From NCBI GenBank assembly GCA_038503065.1, contig JBCAMK010000001.1, positions 2,542,001 through 2,606,000 on the forward strand: DNA of 64,000 nt, written 5' to 3'. Shown one piece after another: positions 1-11,200 of the stretch. A program made the position numbers and the translations under genes. Numbering within the stretch: position 1 is the stretch's first letter; each line of letters opens with the position of its first letter. Under the pieces are notes generated by a model, which saw nothing but the letters and a program-made list of their open reading frames with translations, searched no databases and was not told the origin of the DNA. Source of the stretch: Paragyromitra xinjiangensis. Taxonomy: Eukaryota; Ascomycota; Pezizomycetes; Pezizales; Discinaceae.

Positions 1-352
1 GTACGCCCAAGTGATACGAAAACACGCTCTACGAATCATAGCATCGTGTCAGTGTATCTCGAGATCTGCTACCCTAGGCCAAGTGTAGTTTGTTGTAGCG
101 CTAGGTCGTATCTCGCTAGTACATACGGTAGATCTCTAAACCTTTGAGACCTAGATCTATGCTGACTACACCCCTGGAGGTGGGTGTTTCGCAAGCCGCT
201 AGATATGACATGTTTTCTAGATCTACATAGTTGAACCTGCTACCGCATTAACTAGTCCTGTCTGACAACGGGTTGGGAAACCCCCGTAAGACTAAATACT
301 TTTTCTAAAAGAGGCAATGATGTATGTGTTGTGACTCCAATGATAAGTGTTG
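1..352. other. intergenic, nothing recognised
   Basis: No coding pattern, RNA gene or clear repeat was seen here. The stretch ends at the left TA of a small inverted-repeat element. Confidence 0.5.
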
Positions 353-542
353 TACCGTATTATCTCAGCCATACCGAACCGGACCGTGTGGCAGAAGAAA
401 ATCTCGAATTGGTCGAACACACTTAAACCCTAACCTGTAATTGAGCCTTACTGGACGTAATTGAGCCTCAATGCCCATTCGACCAATCTAAGAATTTCAC
501 CCACCACACGGTCCGGTTCGGTATGGCTGAGATAATACGGTA
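353..542. mobile_element. MITE family A, 190 bp, TA-flanked
   Basis: The two ends are near-perfect 39-bp inverted repeats (353-391 and 504-542), each starting TACCGTATTATCTCAGCC. The outermost TA on each side reads as a TA target duplication, typical of Tc1/mariner-type MITEs. Inverted similarity continues imperfectly inward. The middle holds a short direct repeat (GTAATTGAGCCT) and no coding capacity, so it would need a transposase from elsewhere. A diverged single end of the same family lies at 48477. Seen: inverted repeats and TA flanks. Inferred: the superfamily. Confidence 0.85.
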
Positions 543-1469
543 GTAGGTTTGATCTAAAGTATCATCTCATATTTCGAGAAGACCAAAGCACAAGTTCTTG
601 CCGCAACTTCTTATGGAATGATTATATTCTTTAGGAGGAGAATCTAGATTCTAGACTTACTTGAAGGCTTCAGCTGTTTCCAGACAGCTTTATTCGTTCC
701 CAAGCAAATTTGTCCTTATAAGTTGTCTAACTGGATCCGGAGCTAGCTCGAGAACCGCTAACCATCATAACTATATATAGAAATGAATGGTGCGATAGTC
801 ACGCGGATTGCAGAAGAAACCAAAGCCCCCACCAAACAGCAGTAAAATGTCTATCATCCTTTTTTTTCAAAATGACTGAGCTCCCCATACACAATTATTG
901 AGGGTGTGCAGTGTTTAGTGGCAATTTCTATTTCCGGTTGTTCCTGGCAACCTAGCTACTCGGGCTTATAATTAACTCCCCTGGGATTATTACAGTACCC
1001 AAAATATCCGATTCGCCCACCCTTTCACCTCGATGTCTTAGCTATAATCGGATGTTACTCGCTGATGTAATATTTTGTTTATTGGGAGACGGAGAATCAC
1101 GTGTAGAAACATTTTAATCCTCCGATTGAAACTACGAAATTTGAAACAAGGATAAACTTTCATGCGCTCGTTGAACATACTCGGGCATGGAGGCAAAAAT
1201 CGGAACGGTTCAACACCCCGGTCAGTGATTTTCATGTGCTGAAGGTTGCAAAAAATCGGAATGTACATGGCTACCAAGAAGTTTATAAACCTATAGTGTC
1301 AATGCAACGAAAATAGCAGGTTTCCCAAAGGAAGTGGTAATCCTTGTTCTTGACTTCTAACATCTGTTTCATTTTCCAAGTGGATCCTAATCTTGATCGC
1401 GATTCGCCCCCCTACTTGTTCCGATTTTTACTCCATACCCGAGTACATGACCAAAACGCCTTCGCACAT
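543..1469. other. intergenic, nothing recognised
   Basis: This lies downstream of the minus-strand gene at 1470-1975. Short open frames are present but show no family resemblance or splice structure. Confidence 0.4.
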
Positions 1470-1975
1470 CTATATAATTTTCCTCAGAAGATGTCTCAAG
1501 ATCCCCCCCGCCTTTGCATCATCTTTCGGGAAACACTTCCTACTATTCTTTGTATATTTCCTCAGGTCATTCAATTTCTTAAACACCCTCACAGGTCCAT
1601 CACCCTTCAGCTGGATGAGGTCAACGAGGTTGACATGGGTTTTTTTGATTTGCTACACCACACAGCAAGATCAATAAACGAACACCTGGGTTCCTGATGG
1701 ATACAAGTACATACCTTCTTGCATTTATTGATGCTCTCGGGGATAGGTTGAATGTTGAAAACCCTGCACAGGTTCTGCCAGGACGCAAGGCTTTTGTCGT
1801 CTATGCCATAGCGAAGGTTAAACTCATCGACCATGGCGCTGCGGAAGGTTTTCCTGAAATTCTGTTTGTCGTGTTGGCTCCATCTCTGGGTGACGGCGAG
1901 ACGGTTGAACTCTTTGATGAGTCCGGCTTCTGGGTTACGGGAGAAGTTTTCGTATTGGGAGAAGAATGTCTCCAT
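1470..1975 (-). CDS. uncharacterised small fungal protein, two exons (paralogue 1)
   Basis: Exon 1 is 1975-1715 and exon 2 is 1652-1470. The 62-nt intron (1714-1653) begins GTATGT and ends TAG. The product is 147 aa. It matches the protein at 4228-4760 along its length: an N-terminal METFFSQYENF-type start, a central SWQNLCR motif, then after the intron a KKTHVNLVDL segment and a FP(K)..A..GGIL..LLR C-terminus. I recall this as a widespread uncharacterised family in filamentous ascomycetes; its function is unknown to me. The intron sits at the same codon in both copies, after a KK pair, which supports the splice. The frame is open upstream, but the ATG at 1975 matches the paralogue start. No membrane segment or signal peptide is visible, so it is probably intracellular. 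Confidence 0.8.
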
Positions 1976-4027
1976 CGCGGATGTTTTGGGGTCGTGAGAG
2001 TGTACGCCTGATTTTGGGGTTGGGAAACTTGGCGGTTCCCCTGGTTGGCAACTAGATGGAAGAGGCGAGTGTGAATGGAGACACTTAGATGTGTGTATTA
2101 TCGCTTGCGGGGGGCATACGAGAGATTTTGGGAGAAGGGTAATTAACCTCGGCATTTAACGTAGTGCCCAGAATAATCAGGCAGGCAGGATTTAATCGAG
2201 CATTTATCTTCCTGATTATACCACGCAAAGAGCCATTACGTTAACAACACAACAGTTTGCCTCCCGTCCTTGGCCAGCAATGTAGATCTTGCTACCTAGG
2301 CGATGGATTCCTAGGGTAGCTGAGACCCACAGCCTTCTGGAGACCCGACTGTGGCTGTGCTGATGGATGGAATGCACGGTCCTATATGATACAGCATTCC
2401 GCAACGCATGAAAAAGGCGCCACAAAGGCGGCAGTGGCGCTAAAACGTTGTTCTCGCAGCGCAGGGACAGGGATGGCGCGGCTCGCCCCGTGGTGCATGT
2501 CGTGACTGGTGATCGTAAGCGCTAACGGGATCCAGAGTTCTGTGCTCCTATCAATCTTCAGCACCGAGAACTCCGCCGCCTTGTGGAGGTTCAGGGTAGC
2601 TGAGATGTTGCGGGACGTTCTCCATGGTCAGACACACGTGCCGTGTACTTGGGAGCCGTGTGGATAGCAATATATCACACCGGTCTTAGGCAAGAAAGAG
2701 TGCAGATTCATTGGCAGCAAAGCTTAATTTTGCCTGATTATTTTTTTTTTCTTTCCCGGCACGGTGGATCAAGTCATCATTAGTCACTCGTGCTGCTACA
2801 GCCCCCCCCTAGATCGCCATCGCGGATATTAGACACCATGACGAGACGAACGGTGTCATGCGTTCACGGCCTCAGCATCCACGTAGAGCCTGTGCCAGGG
2901 GATGAAGAAGCGACAGCGCATGTGCAGAGGCAGCATCTTAGCGGGTTAACGCGCCTCAGTGATAAACACGAGAAATTAGGCTCCGCTTGCGGGAAGTATT
3001 TGCTTCTTGCGCCCCCATGACACTCCATATTAGCGCCTGCTGGCTCCACAACTCATCAGCGATTAATCCATGTGTAATACCCGACGGTGATATCTGTGCT
3101 ACCCTCCAATCGTGTCAATACGCGCCCATGCGGCGTCAAATTTTGCAGCATGCCCCTGCAGAGGGGATATATTGTAAGCCCCCTCCCCCTCTTCCCCTCC
3201 ACGTCTTTCGCCACCCAAGTTCGCGAGCTCAAACTACCAACGTCACAGAAAGTTCACAATAAGGCAACCCGTGCTCGACCATGGAAAGGATCAGAGACAG
3301 AGGGAAAAAACAAAAGGAAATCGAGATAGGTTATGCAGGTACAGCTGAGCTGGTACTACACAGCCCTAAAATCACCGAGATGCCGATGGCAACGGATCTA
3401 CTTTGTACTGCCGATGATTCTTCCCACCTAGGGGATATGAGTGGAATACTGCCACAAATGACAAGTCGGATGTTCGTTGCAATGATATCGTGAGGGATAT
3501 TTTGGTGGATTTTCAGGGTTCACTCCTCTCCTGTCTAGATCGTTCCAAGGTGATTTTACTTGACTGGAGCTAATCGAGTGTTACGGTAGTGAAACTATAC
3601 CTCATGACTAGGTGGCTAGGCGTGCCAATAAGTCTGTATGCCTTGTTCGTTTGAAGTGGGCTAGCAAAAGGTGCGAAGGTCAATGATACCAGGCCGAGAC
3701 AATACGGAGGTGTTAACTAATGGGTCACTAACTAAGCTCACTCTGCGTAGCCTGATACTCCGTGCCGTTACTAGACTGTCGACCAACAAGATTTACCTTT
3801 AGAGTACCAACAGTATGTTCCTATCTGTCTTACTTACTAAATCATAGCCCATATATGTGTAGTGAATAGGTAAAGAGCACCGCCACTAATACACAGAAAC
3901 ACGCAGTATCGGCTATATTGATGAATCTCGGGTGGTGTTCGCTGTTCGCTAGGCAGCAAGATCTGTGCGACTGTCTATCGCTTGTGGCCGCAGAAGGCTT
4001 AAGAAATAGGTGTGTGGAGCGAGGTGA
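1976..4027. other. spacer between divergent paralogues
   Basis: This is the spacer between two divergently transcribed paralogues. Short open frames here show no recognisable motifs. It presumably holds both promoters, but I cannot mark elements other than a TATA-like site near the right-hand gene. Confidence 0.4.
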
Positions 4028-4033
4028 TATAAA
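4028..4033 (+). promoter_or_regulatory. TATA-like box
   Basis: TATAAA lies 195 nt before the ATG at 4228. A CT-rich leader and a CAGA microsatellite fall between them. The assignment rests on motif and position only. Confidence 0.3.
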
Positions 4034-4081
4034 GCTTCGACCAGGCCGCGTGCTGTTTATCCCATCCTCTAACCTCCACCC

Positions 4082-4101
4082 CAGACAGACAGACAGACAG
4101 C
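4082..4101. repeat. CAGA microsatellite
   Basis: About five tandem CAGA units lie in the probable 5' leader of the gene at 4228. Confidence 0.9.
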
Positions 4102-4227
4102 TAGATATCTCATCAAATACAGAAAACGAACAACCTCAGATATACCGTTTGTAGTTCCTCCTCAGCATCTCAGTCTCGAACACCACTCTCCCTCCATAGC
4201 TACTCACACACCCTCATCCCTCACAAA

Positions 4228-4760
4228 ATGGACTCCTTCTACTCCCGCTACAAGAGCTTCACTCCCAACCCCAACGTCTCCGTCATCGAGAACTTCCAAC
4301 TCCTCACTATCAGCCAGGGCTGGGCTCCAGGCGGCCGTGCCAGAGGCCGAGCATACAGGAATTTCCGTAATGCAATCATCGAGGAGTTTAACGCAACTTA
4401 TGGCACCGATGATCGTGATCTTTCGAGCTGGCAGAATCTATGCAGGGTTGTTGGGGTTGAACCAGTGCCAGAGACAATCACGCAGTGTAAAAAGGTAAGC
4501 TCTTGTTCCTGCTAGCTAGATGGAATGGGATGTGAAGGGATAAGCTAACTGGAGTACAGGCAATTCGGAAGACGCACGTTAACTTGGTCGACCTCGTTGA
4601 TATCAAGAGCAATGGTGGCACCGTGACGATCTTTGGGAACTTGGGGCAGTTGAGAAGTTATACCAAGCAGACGGGGAAATACTTCCCGAAGAACCCGGCG
4701 AAAGAGGGTGGGATCTTGAAGGCTCTCTTGAGGAACATGGTGACGGGTGATGATGAATAA
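4228..4760 (+). CDS. uncharacterised small fungal protein, two exons (paralogue 2)
   Basis: Exon 1 is 4228-4494 and exon 2 is 4560-4760. The 65-nt intron has a GTAAGC donor, a GCTAAC branch-like motif and a TACAG acceptor. The product is 155 aa. It is paralogous to the gene at 1470-1975: MDSFYSRYKSF start, DDRDLSSWQNLCR in the middle, then RKTHVNLVDLVD and KYFPKNPAKEGGIL in exon 2. The intron position is shared. The ATG follows a CT-rich leader ending CACAAAATGG, a good fungal start context. The two copies are divergent and clearly not a recent tandem duplication. The family is conserved in ascomycetes as I recall it, with no known role. No targeting signals are visible. Confidence 0.85.
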
Positions 4761-6505
4761 GTGATGGGTAGTGTGAGGTGGTTGGGTGGTTGGGTGGTGA
4801 GAAGGTTGAGCTGGTAATGAAGAGTGATGGTTTCGTTTAGGTTTTGCTGGTAGTTCATGAGTTTTTGTGGTTGAGTTTTCTCTTTTTTTTGTTGCTCATC
4901 TTGGGTTTTGGGTCTTTTCAAGCTTAAGTTTATGCGTCATTTCTTGGTTAATTTTTTCTTTCTTATTCTCTGTCGTTTTGAGTGGTTTTTCCTGGTTAGA
5001 TCTAGAGGTTTTTTTGTTATTTTTCTCTGGTCCGGTCTATGCATTTCCACGGTTTCTTAATACTATAGGAGTCGGGATTTTATGTTTATAACTAAAAAGT
5101 TACATTCTTTTGGTCGTTATATTAGCATTGATATATTGAGTGCCATCACATAATACATGGGCACTGAGCGGAAATAAAGCGGCCAACAAACAACTCTTTA
5201 TCGGGGATTTTAACCCCCACTTACTTATAATTTAGAGCACTAGATGCATGTGCTTAGTGAAGAAGAAAAAGAAAAACTCGTAATAGGCGCTATGGTCATA
5301 AAACGTCACTCGCATCTCTACCCATAGGCGAGTGCTTGGTATGGAAAATACGCAGGGAGTGGCTCAGCAAGCTATTCTAGTGTCTATAACTAGGCCATCC
5401 TCTAGTTCCCATACTACGCAGCAGCCTTAGGTAGTAGGGATAGGGACGGGCCTAGCTATTCTCTGCATATCTGCAACCTCACCTCATCTCTGGTTTTTCA
5501 AGCAACAATCAACGATATAGTCCTAACGGTGATTACTTTCTTGCCTGCTCTGCTCTTGTCTGCCCGAGCTAGAAAGCTGCTTGCCCTGCTGAAACAGGTT
5601 CGTTTACACCCATATGTACTCATAGGCGTGGGGCGGGTTCTCATAGATAGCCCCAGCTTGCGAGGTATCTAGTACGGAAGCTTGATCAGCTAATGGCTTG
5701 ATAGATACTCTTCTGCGAATCTGCTGTTTTTGGAGCTGGAAATAGTGATCCCTACGAGCCTCTTTAGGTGGATTTGAGGAAATAACCAGGCTGCATAAGC
5801 CTGTGAAGGCTTGTGTTGAGTCAGGTGATTTCCTGGGCTTTCACGACTGATATCGTAATCTTGCTCACTTTACGGGTTACGAATTTTGGAGTGAGTGTTG
5901 GGGTAAATCTTCCTGGCTCTGATAAAGTATGAATACCTCTCCCTCTTCACGGACAAAGTCCAATAATTTTTGGCGTGTATGGATATTGTAAGTTGGGACT
6001 CGGGTCAAACCTGGTTTGTGGAAATTACCAGGCTAGGTACATGATATAACTAATTTCATCCTTCTATAGGTATCTCGTTTCATTTTTGGAAGATCTCATA
6101 CCTCGTGAACTAATCTCACTGGAATATTTCCACTCTAACGAGATCGTAATAACCAGTCTGTTTTTTGTGTACGGATAAGCACAATGTTTGGCTACTCGAC
6201 TCGATCTGTATCCCTCCTTTAAAAAAAAGGGGGAAGGCTATCCTACCTTGAAACTGGCTACTTACCCTGGAGATCCTCGGCTTCGCTTTCGCTCAGAAAG
6301 TATTGATAAACAGCTGGGATAGGGCATTACTTGTTGTTGGGGAATGCTTGGCAGATGGATGCGAGTCATCACTCGGGCCTTCCTTGGCGCTAACGTCACC
6401 AAGGCTGTATCTTGAGCTCCAACCAACTTCACGCCCCCAACGAATTGACCCCTCACGATTCTCCTCATCTCCACAAACTAGGCACCCCTCAATGACCCAT
6501 TCGAA
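4761..6505. other. intergenic, nothing recognised
   Basis: It holds the T-rich 3' region of the preceding gene and the upstream region of the transporter. No credible gene, RNA or repeat was found. Confidence 0.4.
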
Positions 6506-8212
6506 ATGGCTCCAAGCCTAGTCTCTCGCCTGCCGTTCTCACCACATATCCGCCCTTTACACGCAACTACTTATCTTTTTGGTGTCGCTCTTTTTTCCAT
6601 CTCCTTCCTAGTGTTTCTGAACTCGTCCGTCTCGTTTGTCCTAACAGACCTTTTACACCTCTCACCGCCAATTGGTGATATCGTTGGTACTTTAGGCTTT
6701 GTTGATGAGCTTGTCGCAATTTTCGCGGCACCCCTTTGGGGTGTTCTCTCAGATGGCCGTCTCGGCACCCGCGGTGTTGCTGTGAGCGGATACGTCATTA
6801 TTTGCCTATCCTTGATAATATTTGTCAATGTTCCTTCGGTATACCCGGGGCTGCTTCTTGCGCGGATGTTATTCTCGATCGGTGCAGCCGCGGTCGCGAC
6901 GATGGTCTCTGCGATATTACCTGAAATGACCGCATCTCCGCCTGCACCTCCCGTCGTACCATCAACCTCTGGGACAATTACAATCCCACGCCCTCCGACA
7001 CCACCCGCGGACGAAGAACCACATATTACTGATCCAGAAGCTCCGCTGCTTACAGGTCCGCAAAGACATCCGACCGGGAAACTTGCGGGGTTGGTAGGCC
7101 TATTCACGGGTCTCGGAGCATTGGTGGCATTGGGGTTGTTTTTGCCTCTGCCAACACACTTTGCTGCGCAACCAGGGGTGTCGCGAGGGGATGCGGTCAA
7201 GATGGCTTTTTACAGTGTATCGTTGATTGCGTTCGCAGTCGGTATATGGTGCTTTCTTGGTCTTCCCCCACCAGCGGAAGCGCACAGTGGGAGACCCTCG
7301 CTACCGGTTACGTTTCGCGTCAAACAGTGGCTCTGGACGAAGATTTGGGGTGGGGATCCGGCCACGTTATCGCCGCCGCTACCGTCCTCGCTATCGCATG
7401 ATTCAGAATATGTATCGGAAAGAAAAACAGGAGGGCTTACCTCGCTCAAAACAGCAATCGAAGCTGGGGTACGTGATAGCCGCATATCATTGTCCTACCT
7501 CGGTGGGTTTGTTGCCCGCTCAACATCAGTTGGGATCTCCCTTTTTATCCCATTGTTTGTAAACCACTACTTTGTTTCTTCTGGCCTCTGCAAGCCCGGG
7601 TCCGACCCAAAGCGGGAATGTCGGCGCGCATACATTCTTGCTGCAGAGTTGACCGGCATCTCCCAGCTCATGGCACTCTTCTTCGCGCCTTTATTTGGTT
7701 ATATGACCGATCACCCACCCTTGGGCTTACATCGCAATACCCCTCTTGTGGCCTCTGCGCTCCTTGGTGTTTTGAGTTTCTCTTTATTCGGTACTCTTCC
7801 GTCACCAGAACCTTCGGACCACCCTGAGGTGTTGGTATATGTCATGATGATGGGGATTGCTCAAATCGGCGGAATCGTTTGTTCGCTCGGTATCATGGGG
7901 CATGGGGTTGTCGAGGAAGAGGAAGAAGACGAGTATCAATATGACGAAGATGCACAGGAAATAGATGAGGAATCACCTTTAGTGCAACCGCGAAGGAAGG
8001 GAACTGGAATTAGGGCAAACAAAAGACATGCTAAGGGCGGTATCGCAGGCGTGTATAGTCTTTGCGGAGGTTTGGGAATACTGGCATTGACGAAACTTGG
8101 TGGGTTGGGCTTCGATCGGATTAATGAAGGGTGGCCATTCTGGATGTTGGCAGGGTTTGAGGCAATGCTAGCGATTGGGGGGCTAGTTGAGGGAATTTGG
8201 GGAAGGAGGTAG
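6506..8212 (+). CDS. MFS transporter, intronless
   Basis: A 568-aa membrane protein of the major facilitator superfamily, probably in the plasma or vacuolar membrane. Hydrophobic segments start near residue 22. The loop after the second segment carries a motif-A-like GVLSDGRLGTRG (about 79-90), a hallmark of MFS proteins. A Pro-rich hydrophilic loop (about 145-190) and a second half with GYMTDHPP follow. A strongly acidic loop (EEEEEDEYQYDED) lies about 470-485, before the last two helices. The single uninterrupted frame and the context GAAATGG support the start at 6506. Residue pattern resembles fungal multidrug or amine-type MFS carriers, but the substrate cannot be read. It has no nearby partner genes. 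Confidence 0.85.
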   Translation: MAPSLVSRLPFSPHIRPLHATTYLFGVALFSISFLVFLNSSVSFVLTDLLHLSPPIGDIVGTLGFVDELVAIFAAPLWGVLSDGRLGTRGVAVSGYVIICLSLIIFVNVPSVYPGLLLARMLFSIGAAAVATMVSAILPEMTASPPAPPVVPSTSGTITIPRPPTPPADEEPHITDPEAPLLTGPQRHPTGKLAGLVGLFTGLGALVALGLFLPLPTHFAAQPGVSRGDAVKMAFYSVSLIAFAVGIWCFLGLPPPAEAHSGRPSLPVTFRVKQWLWTKIWGGDPATLSPPLPSSLSHDSEYVSERKTGGLTSLKTAIEAGVRDSRISLSYLGGFVARSTSVGISLFIPLFVNHYFVSSGLCKPGSDPKRECRRAYILAAELTGISQLMALFFAPLFGYMTDHPPLGLHRNTPLVASALLGVLSFSLFGTLPSPEPSDHPEVLVYVMMMGIAQIGGIVCSLGIMGHGVVEEEEEDEYQYDEDAQEIDEESPLVQPRRKGTGIRANKRHAKGGIAGVYSLCGGLGILALTKLGGLGFDRINEGWPFWMLAGFEAMLAIGGLVEGIWGRR

Positions 8213-11200
8213 GGACAATATAAGGATATGTTATAATGATAATCTAGGGGTTTTTGCGGTTCAGCTGGGAAGGAACATGCTTGGAATAGGCGTTTGTGTT
8301 TTTTGCGTGGGTGGGAATGGAATTCGGGCATGTCATTTTCATGGCTAGATTATCTTGGTGATCAGCCATCGCATGGAAGGGTACTTATCAGGCATCTTTC
8401 TTGCAATCGTTCGTTCGTTATTTTTATCCGGTCTATAATTTGAGGCAAGAATATTCATGAGGCAGCAACAACCCAAGCGAGGCGCATTTTCACAAGGCAC
8501 ATGCCTTTTTTTAGGGGGGGGTTCCAAACTGTATTTCTACTAAATCAGTCACTCTGGTATTGTACAACTTATCTTCGAGGTCCGTTAACAGCTGGAGATA
8601 TTGGGGGTTGGAGTCATGGAGGCTTTGTTGAGCTATGCTCTGCCATGGTCAACCGTATACGTGAATACCGATAACCAAATCTATTCTCGAACTTGTTCAT
8701 ACCAAAGACTTAAATTCGGCCCTGCTCCACCATTGAGTAACCCATAATCCTTGACTATATAGCAGTGTCACACATGCTGCTCGTGCTCGTATTGGTGCAG
8801 GATACCAAGAAAGCCCTACGCAATTTTGGGAAGCTTGATTGTCTGGACAAGGTAAGTCCCGCACACCCCACCCCTGCCAGCAAGACTTTAATGTCCAGCT
8901 CAACGACTCTTATACATCGCTGTCCTGTCGATCATTTGCGTTGCCTGAAGAGATCAAATAGTGCGCACATCTCGTCCGATGACAAGATATCAATGCCAGC
9001 CAAGGGTAATATCCCCCAACCATCCATCTTCCTCCTGGAGGTGTATGTTTCATCTTCCTAGCTCAAAGGCCGCAAACAAGGGAGGCCACTCGAAGAATTT
9101 TCACATGATATAATCACACGATTACGGGAGAAAATGGCACGGGTACTCGGCTGCTCCTAGGCATCACGGCAGAACTTCTGAACCCTTAAGAATATAGGCA
9201 CCAGTATCAGTAACCGAGACGTCTATGTCCTGTCATATCGTTAGGCTTTCCGGGCACTGGCGAATCCCCCTGCATGTATCACGGGCCCCAAGACGCAGGC
9301 CTCGTAAGCAACCTCTGACAAAGCTGTCTTTGAGATGGACGAGCACGTTGCAGCTGGGTGAAGATGAACCGGTGCTCAGCTTTTGGAATTCCATCGGAAA
9401 CTAGAAGATGTCTCGTGCTAGAAATGACTAGGCATTCACCTCTCTACGTACCAGACATGAAGGATCAGTCTAAGCCTTCAAACTCTGTATTCAGTAATAT
9501 CAGGCCGGAAAAGAAGGACTGGAATTTATCTTTCGTCGGTTGGCTTACAGCTCACTGTCCTCAACTTTCCTAGATAGCTGCAGCAGGGTATATTTTACTA
9601 AAATATGTACCATAGGAGTCGTGCGGGAGGAGTATTTTGCCTTGTGTGATGTCGCAATTGTATTCCTCAACTCTTTTTGAGACCAGATACCATGTTGTGT
9701 GATGCCGTGAGATCCTGATGCTGTGAGATTATGGAGGGTAATTGGCTAGAGGTATTAAGTTGTACGCAAAATCTCGCCATTCTAGAACTGCACAGTACGG
9801 TAGTTGTAGGACAGCATTCCTTACGACACTGAAAGCAGGGGGATATACGAATATACTTATCGTGCAGCGAGTAAAGTTAGCCCTAGACCCTATTGAGCTC
9901 GGACACTGCAACAAGTATCAGAAAGCCTTACCATTTCTTAAACAAGTCACTCACGTCACCCAGATCTGTATTCAAGTATTTCGAGATAAGTGTCACGGAA
10001 CTAAGATCGGGGTGGCAAATATGTGGATATCCAATCAGCTCTCATAAGTGTGTATTTTGTACAAGGCTTTCCGTCATGTGCGAGGCAGAAGTGGCTTGGT
10101 ACTACCATGCTGATGCAGGGGGTATATCGAGTGATGAATTGTGAGGTCCAGTTGCTGAATACTCCAATCTGACGACAGGTAATTCAAATTCAGCAGAGAT
10201 GCCAGATGTGGCTGTGATATGCAGATCGCTCAATTAGTAACTGTCTTGGCATCTATGTCTAGCTGACTCGCATTCTTCTTTATCTTCGACACACATCCCG
10301 TTCAATCAATGACTTCAACTCACTGTTGAACCCCCACTATTAATTTCCCGAGCTAGGCACTACGCTTGAGGCCCCGTATCTGCTGATAATCTTGGCAAGA
10401 CACTGAGAAAGAGCACAGCTGATGTTTGGCGAATGGAGGGTGAGAATGGACTAGGGGCTGAGGGTCAGCAAAGATGATCGCGCTAGGAAAACGTTGGGGT
10501 TTGGTTGTTCGCTATTCATTTTCTTTTTTTCTGCCCGTAATCCTTCAATTGTGCTCGGCTATTTATTCTCTCCCCTTCCAATCCGTACCAGCATATCTGC
10601 GGGTAGTTAAAGATCGGCTTAGGATCGGGCCCGTGTTGTCGGGTTAGCAGATCAATAGAGAAGAGCAGTGTCAACATGCAGACCGGCAGCCCAGAAACAT
10701 CATTCAATTACGAATGGATTCAGAAGGCATGCATGCATGCATGCAAGTAAGAAAAATGGCAACTCCCGGAAACGCATTACTATTATTCGTTAGCTATCCG
10801 TTTGTGCTGAACTCATAAATTCAAGAGCACTTTTGGGTAGATACCTAACGGGATATGCCGTTAATGGTCCAGCCCCCAGCTCTGAAACACTTAGGATCGT
10901 ATCGCAATGCTTAGTGCACTAGATGAAACGTAGGGCCGAAACAAGTTATCGTTTTTTCACTGTCAGCGAGCCCACTTAGTTTCTAATAGATTTGTTCTTG
11001 CTAAGGACTAGTTAACTGATCAGTGCCCTCAGTATCTGGTATTCAACCTCTAAACATGCGATTAGTGACGCCAGTTAATTTCGCCTGCCAGTCCACACAA
11101 TCCTCATGCCTCGTTAAAGCTTAGGCGCATATCAACCCAGCCACACACCTTTTCTAGTAACCCGGGACAGTAGTCCTTACCAACCAGATACTACATCTCT

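Noticed and set aside
6571..7200. 209-codon frame antisense to the MFS transporter
   Set aside because: A shadow of the sense coding frame; the plus-strand protein has clear membrane segments and motifs.
8765..9061. 98-codon plus-strand frame containing a GTAAGT
   Set aside because: A possible donor exists, but no matching acceptor or protein pattern was found.
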